DNA from: Cohnella mopanensis
GTDB taxonomy: Bacteria; Bacillota; Bacilli; Paenibacillales; Paenibacillaceae
Length of the DNA: 64,000 nucleotides
Direction: 5' to 3'
Assembly: GCF_022352055.1 (NCBI RefSeq)
Contig: NZ_JAKRWM010000021.1
Span: 1 to 64,000 of the forward strand
The first letter of the stretch is position 1, and the number at the start of each line of letters is the position of its first letter. Below, piece by piece: positions 61,032-64,000 of the stretch. A model generated the notes under the pieces. It was not told where the DNA came from and did not search any database. It saw only the letters and a list, made by a program, of their open reading frames with translations. Position numbers and translations under genes: made by a program.

Positions 61032-63092
61032 ATGATGAAGAAATATCCGCCGATCAGTTCGAAAATTCCCGTTATGCTACATGGTGCCGACTATAATCCG
61101 GAGCAATGGAGCGAATATCCGGACATCCTGAAGGAAGACGTTCGGTTGATGAAGCTTGCCAATTGCAACGCCATGTCGATTGGCATCTTCTCGTGGGTTA
61201 AGCTTGAACCGGAGGAAGGCGTGTTTACGTTCGATTGGTTGGACAAGCAATTAGATGTATTTGCCGCTAACGGGATTTACGCGTTCTTAGCTACGCCTAG
61301 CGGAGCTCGCCCAGCATGGATGTCCGCCAAATATCCGGAAGTGCTTAGAGTAGGGTCGAACCGTGTTCGCAACCTGCATGGATTCCGGCATAATCATTGC
61401 TACTCATCCCCCGTTTACAGGGACAAGGTTGCTATCATCAATAGGGAGCTTGCCAAACGGTACGCCCATCATCCAGCTGTCATCGGATGGCACATCTCGA
61501 ACGAATTCGGAGGAGAATGCCATTGCGAGCTGTGCCAATCGGCTTTCAGGGATTGGCTGAAAGTTAAGTACGGCACGTTAGAGGCCGTCAATCATGCTTG
61601 GTGGGCGACGTTCTGGAGCCATACGTACACCGCTTGGGAACAGATCGAATCTCCGTCCAACCATGGTGAAACTCAAGTTCATGGATTGAATCTCGATTGG
61701 AAACGGTTCGTGAGCGAAAAGACAATTGACTTCTGCAAACACGAGATCGATATCGTGCGCGCCTATAATCCAGAAATACCGATTACGACGAATATGCATA
61801 TGACCGATGGCATCGATTATCGGAAGCTAGCGAAACACTTGGACGTCATCTCGTGGGACGCTTATCCAGAGTGGCATTATACGGAAGACGGCGACGATTC
61901 TCGTCTAGCGGCTTGGACCGCGATGCACTACGATATGATGCGTTCTTTCCAGAACAAGCCGTTCTTGCTGATGGAAAGCACGCCGTCTCTGACGAATTGG
62001 CAATCGGTCAGCAAATTGAAAAGACCAGGTATGCACAAGCTTTCCTCGCTGCAAGCGGTTGCGCATGGGGCAGATTCCGTTCAATATTTCCAATGGCGCA
62101 AGAGCAGAGGCTCCAGCGAGAAGTTTCACGGGGCGATCGTCGATCATAGCGGACATGAGCATACGCGCGTATTCCGCGACGTTGCCGAAGTCGGAGAGTT
62201 GCTAGGCCGTCTGACCGAGATCGTTGGCTGTTCGACAACTGCGGAAGTCGGTATTGTGTACGACTGGGATAACCGCTGGGCCGTTAAGGATGCGCAGGGC
62301 ATTCGCAACTCCGGCATCCGTTATGAGGAAACCGTTCTTCAACATTATCGGGCTTTCTGGGAGTTGGGAATTCCGACCGACGTAATCGGTACGGAAGATG
62401 ATCTATCCCGTTATAAGCTCATTATCGCGCCGATGCTTTATCTGGTATCCGAGGCGGATGGCGCAAGAATACAGCAGTTCGTCGAGCAAGGCGGAACGTT
62501 CGTATCCACCTATTGGTCAGGGATCGTGAATGAGACGGATCTTTGCCATTTGGGGGGATTCCCGGGGCCGCTTCGGAAGACGCTCGGGATTTGGTCGGAA
62601 GAAGCGGAAGGCTTGCATAATCGCGATACGAACGGAATCGTACTCCGGTCCGAGTCCGCATGGGGGCTGACGGGACAATACGACGCGCACGAAATCGCCG
62701 AGCTGATTCATCTCGAAGGGGCGGAAGCCTTAGCCGAATACCGCAGCGATTTCTACGCCGGGCGTCCGGCGTTAACGCGACATGCGTTAGGGAAGGGCAA
62801 AGCTTATTATTTGGCTACGCGTGTGAAGGATTCTGCATTCTATACGGAGCTCTATGCCTCGATTACGGGAGAGATCGGCTTGCAGCGAGCTTTGGATTCC
62901 GAGCTCCCGCAAGGCGTGACGGCTCAAGTCCGTACGGACGGAGCAAACGACTACGTCTTCGTCCAGAATTTCAGCTGCGCGGAGCAAACCGTCCGATTGG
63001 ATGAGCGGCGCTATACGGATCTTGTCAGCGGGCAATCGGTCGAAGGAAGCATCGGTTTGCCGGTTAACGGCTTGGCTATTCTTAAACGGTAA
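61032..63092 (+). CDS. GH42 beta-galactosidase
   Basis: The 686-residue cytoplasmic enzyme begins HGADYNPEQWSEYPDILKEDVRLMKLANCNAMSIGIFSWVKLEPEEGVF. Acid/base E158 lies in WHISNEFGG and nucleophile E315 in LLMESTP. The zinc ligands typical of GH42 are all present: C123, C163, C165 and C168. A trimerisation domain and a C-terminal beta-domain follow. It hydrolyses beta-1,4-galactobiose or longer galactooligosaccharides, the end step of galactan use. AAGGAG precedes two adjacent ATG codons (61032 or 61035). Confidence 0.95.
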   Translation: MMKKYPPISSKIPVMLHGADYNPEQWSEYPDILKEDVRLMKLANCNAMSIGIFSWVKLEPEEGVFTFDWLDKQLDVFAANGIYAFLATPSGARPAWMSAKYPEVLRVGSNRVRNLHGFRHNHCYSSPVYRDKVAIINRELAKRYAHHPAVIGWHISNEFGGECHCELCQSAFRDWLKVKYGTLEAVNHAWWATFWSHTYTAWEQIESPSNHGETQVHGLNLDWKRFVSEKTIDFCKHEIDIVRAYNPEIPITTNMHMTDGIDYRKLAKHLDVISWDAYPEWHYTEDGDDSRLAAWTAMHYDMMRSFQNKPFLLMESTPSLTNWQSVSKLKRPGMHKLSSLQAVAHGADSVQYFQWRKSRGSSEKFHGAIVDHSGHEHTRVFRDVAEVGELLGRLTEIVGCSTTAEVGIVYDWDNRWAVKDAQGIRNSGIRYEETVLQHYRAFWELGIPTDVIGTEDDLSRYKLIIAPMLYLVSEADGARIQQFVEQGGTFVSTYWSGIVNETDLCHLGGFPGPLRKTLGIWSEEAEGLHNRDTNGIVLRSESAWGLTGQYDAHEIAELIHLEGAEALAEYRSDFYAGRPALTRHALGKGKAYYLATRVKDSAFYTELYASITGEIGLQRALDSELPQGVTAQVRTDGANDYVFVQNFSCAEQTVRLDERRYTDLVSGQSVEGSIGLPVNGLAILKR

Positions 63093-63108
63093 CAGGCTAA
63101 TAGGTAGG

Positions 63109-63729
63109 CTAGTAGGCTATGCCTACCCGTTTCCCAACCTGCGCATCGTCTAGAAGCTGCCGATAAGCGAAGTCGGCCGTATCCGCGACGGAGATGGACA
63201 TGCCGCCTTCCGGCAAGCGATCTTGCTGGTAGCGATAGACTCCGGTTCGATCGCCAAGGGGCAGATAAGTTGGGCAGACGATCGTCCAATCCAAGCCGGA
63301 TCCGGCCAGCAACTCCCAAGCTTTGCGGTGTTCTTCCGCCGCCCGGGTGGATGAGCGCCGCGAGTCGGGTGCTTCGAATCTTAGCAATCCGGGATGCTCG
63401 GAACTATCGAGAATGCCCGCCGTCCCAATCGTGATTATGCGTTTGATCCCATGTTGCTTCATGGCGTCGAGCATGAAACGCATGTTGACGGTTAGGACGG
63501 AACCGCCGTCCGTACCGAGCGCGCTAATGATCGCATCTGCGCCTTGGACGGCCTTATGCACATCTTGCTCTGCACATGCGTCTCCTTGGAGAATCGTCAG
63601 GTTAGCGGAATCGATATCGAGATTGTCCGGTTGTCGGACCAATACGGTTACGAGATGGCCGTCGGCCAAGGCACTCGCGGTAATTTCCTTGCCTACGCGG
63701 CCGGTTGCGCCTAAGATAAGTAGTTTCAT
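63109..63729 (-). CDS. NAD(P)-binding oxidoreductase, NmrA/SDR-like
   Basis: In this 206-residue protein, the Rossmann start MKLLILGATGRVGKEI carries the GxTGxxG nucleotide motif. The middle DAIISALG and IKRIITIGTAGI are typical of atypical short-chain reductases (NAD(P)H-binding, PF13460). ATG at 63729 follows GAGG; the frame extends to 63750 without a better site. There is no catalytic Tyr-x-x-x-Lys, so it may be a sensor or reductase of unknown substrate. It ends 16 bases from the convergent GH42 gene. Confidence 0.82.
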   Translation of the reverse strand: MKLLILGATGRVGKEITASALADGHLVTVLVRQPDNLDIDSANLTILQGDACAEQDVHKAVQGADAIISALGTDGGSVLTVNMRFMLDAMKQHGIKRIITIGTAGILDSSEHPGLLRFEAPDSRRSSTRAAEEHRKAWELLAGSGLDWTIVCPTYLPLGDRTGVYRYQQDRLPEGGMSISVADTADFAYRQLLDDAQVGKRVGIAY

Positions 63730-63791
63730 AAGATTCAGCCTCGGGTTCATTTTTTCATTTTATTGTACCTCATCATAATATAAGAAACGAG

Positions 63792-63819
63792 ACAAGCGTG
63801 GGGATCGCCCCATGCTTGT
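63792..63819. terminator. Hairpin between the oxidoreductase and the next gene
   Basis: ACAAGCGTGGGG (63792-63803) pairs with CCCCATGCTTGT (63808-63819), with one G-T pair, around an ATCG loop. The T run on either side is weak, so its role as terminator is uncertain. It is upstream of both divergent genes. Confidence 0.45.
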
Positions 63820-63874
63820 TTGCGTATTTCTTCCCGTGTTGCCAGGGAATGACTATGGAAATTCAGTTTCTAAG

Positions 63875-63883
63875 TGGTATGAT
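63875..63883 (+). promoter_or_regulatory. Extended -10 of the gene at the window end
   Basis: TGGTATGAT gives an extended -10 (63878-63883) about 35 bases before the next start codon. No good -35 is visible. Confidence 0.45.
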
Positions 63884-63917
63884 GATGAACATTCAGCGTT
63901 AGAAAAGGGGAAGAGAC

Positions 63918-64000
63918 ATGAGGAAAGGCGTCGGCAGCAATTGGTTTAGAAGCCAGAGGATTCAGAACAAAATCTTACTCATCTACTTCCCGCTCGTGTT
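63918..64000 (+). CDS. Start of a membrane protein, possibly a YesM-type sensor kinase (partial)
   Basis: Only the first 27 codons are present before the window ends. They encode a basic N-terminus (MRKGVGSNWFRSQRIQNKILL) running into a hydrophobic helix, IYFPLV. The pattern S/N-I-x-x-KILLIYFPLV is common at the start of YesM-type sensor kinases, whose genes are frequent in this region. A GGGGAAG site lies upstream. The assignment is tentative. Confidence 0.5.
   Translation, partial: MRKGVGSNWFRSQRIQNKILLIYFPLV

Overview
This window looks like chromosomal DNA of a spore-forming, SLH-protein-bearing Gram-positive bacterium of the Paenibacillaceae (Paenibacillus or Cohnella type). The evidence is a small acid-soluble spore protein gene (sspI), a LiaFSR-type envelope-stress operon, a galactanase anchored by three SLH domains, several YesM/YesN two-component systems next to Lpl/Ytc-type sugar ABC transporters, strong AGGAGG-type ribosome sites and frequent GTG/TTG starts. 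The genus is inferred. No rRNA, CRISPR array, insertion sequence or prophage was seen.

Layout. Positions 1-19200 are mostly housekeeping and envelope genes. They hold the end of a tRNA cluster, a MEKHLA-domain protein, a secreted NlpC/P60 hydrolase with a long unclassified 5' leader, and a hybrid Lia/Psp operon (small membrane protein, PspA, PspC, second PspA, LiaF, LiaS, LiaR). These are followed by zwf and a metal-dependent cyclase, a yhbD-type regulator with two bactofilins, two DHA2 drug exporters, prfC, an orphan phnM, sspI, ktrA and a TrmH-family RNA methyltransferase. Positions 19200-25300 hold a more AT-rich MarR/MFS pair, mqo, and an AraC regulator divergent from a MATE exporter.

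Positions 25300-63100 form a large plant-polysaccharide region aimed at arabinogalactan, galactan and rhamnogalacturonan side chains. It contains an AraC-controlled DUF5107/TPR gene with a GH35 enzyme and a cellulase-like enzyme. Next come a YesN/YesM pair and an ABC importer (two permeases, one lipoprotein), then GH51 arabinofuranosidase, a small Cys-rich DUF6171 protein and GH78 rhamnosidase. A 1.85-kilo-residue SLH-anchored GH53 galactanase follows. Last are a second, inverted YesM/YesN pair, a second importer with two paralogous binding proteins, and an AraC-controlled GH42 beta-galactosidase. A working model is that the GH53 enzyme cuts galactan at the cell surface, the importers bring in oligosaccharides (using an ATPase encoded elsewhere), and the cytoplasmic GH51, GH78, GH35 and GH42 enzymes finish the breakdown. 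An NAD(P)-binding oxidoreductase and the first codons of a further membrane protein, possibly a sensor kinase, end the window.

The most notable signal is a shared upstream element, CCAAG-(A/G)-AAATCGT or a close variant. It lies exactly 35 bases upstream of the -10 hexamer at three separate promoters: importer 1, the GH53 gene and importer 2. At the last two it is part of a 28-base block identical at 24 positions, and a cre-like palindrome lies just downstream of the -10. This suggests one cross-locus regulon run by the YesN-type regulators and subject to catabolite repression.
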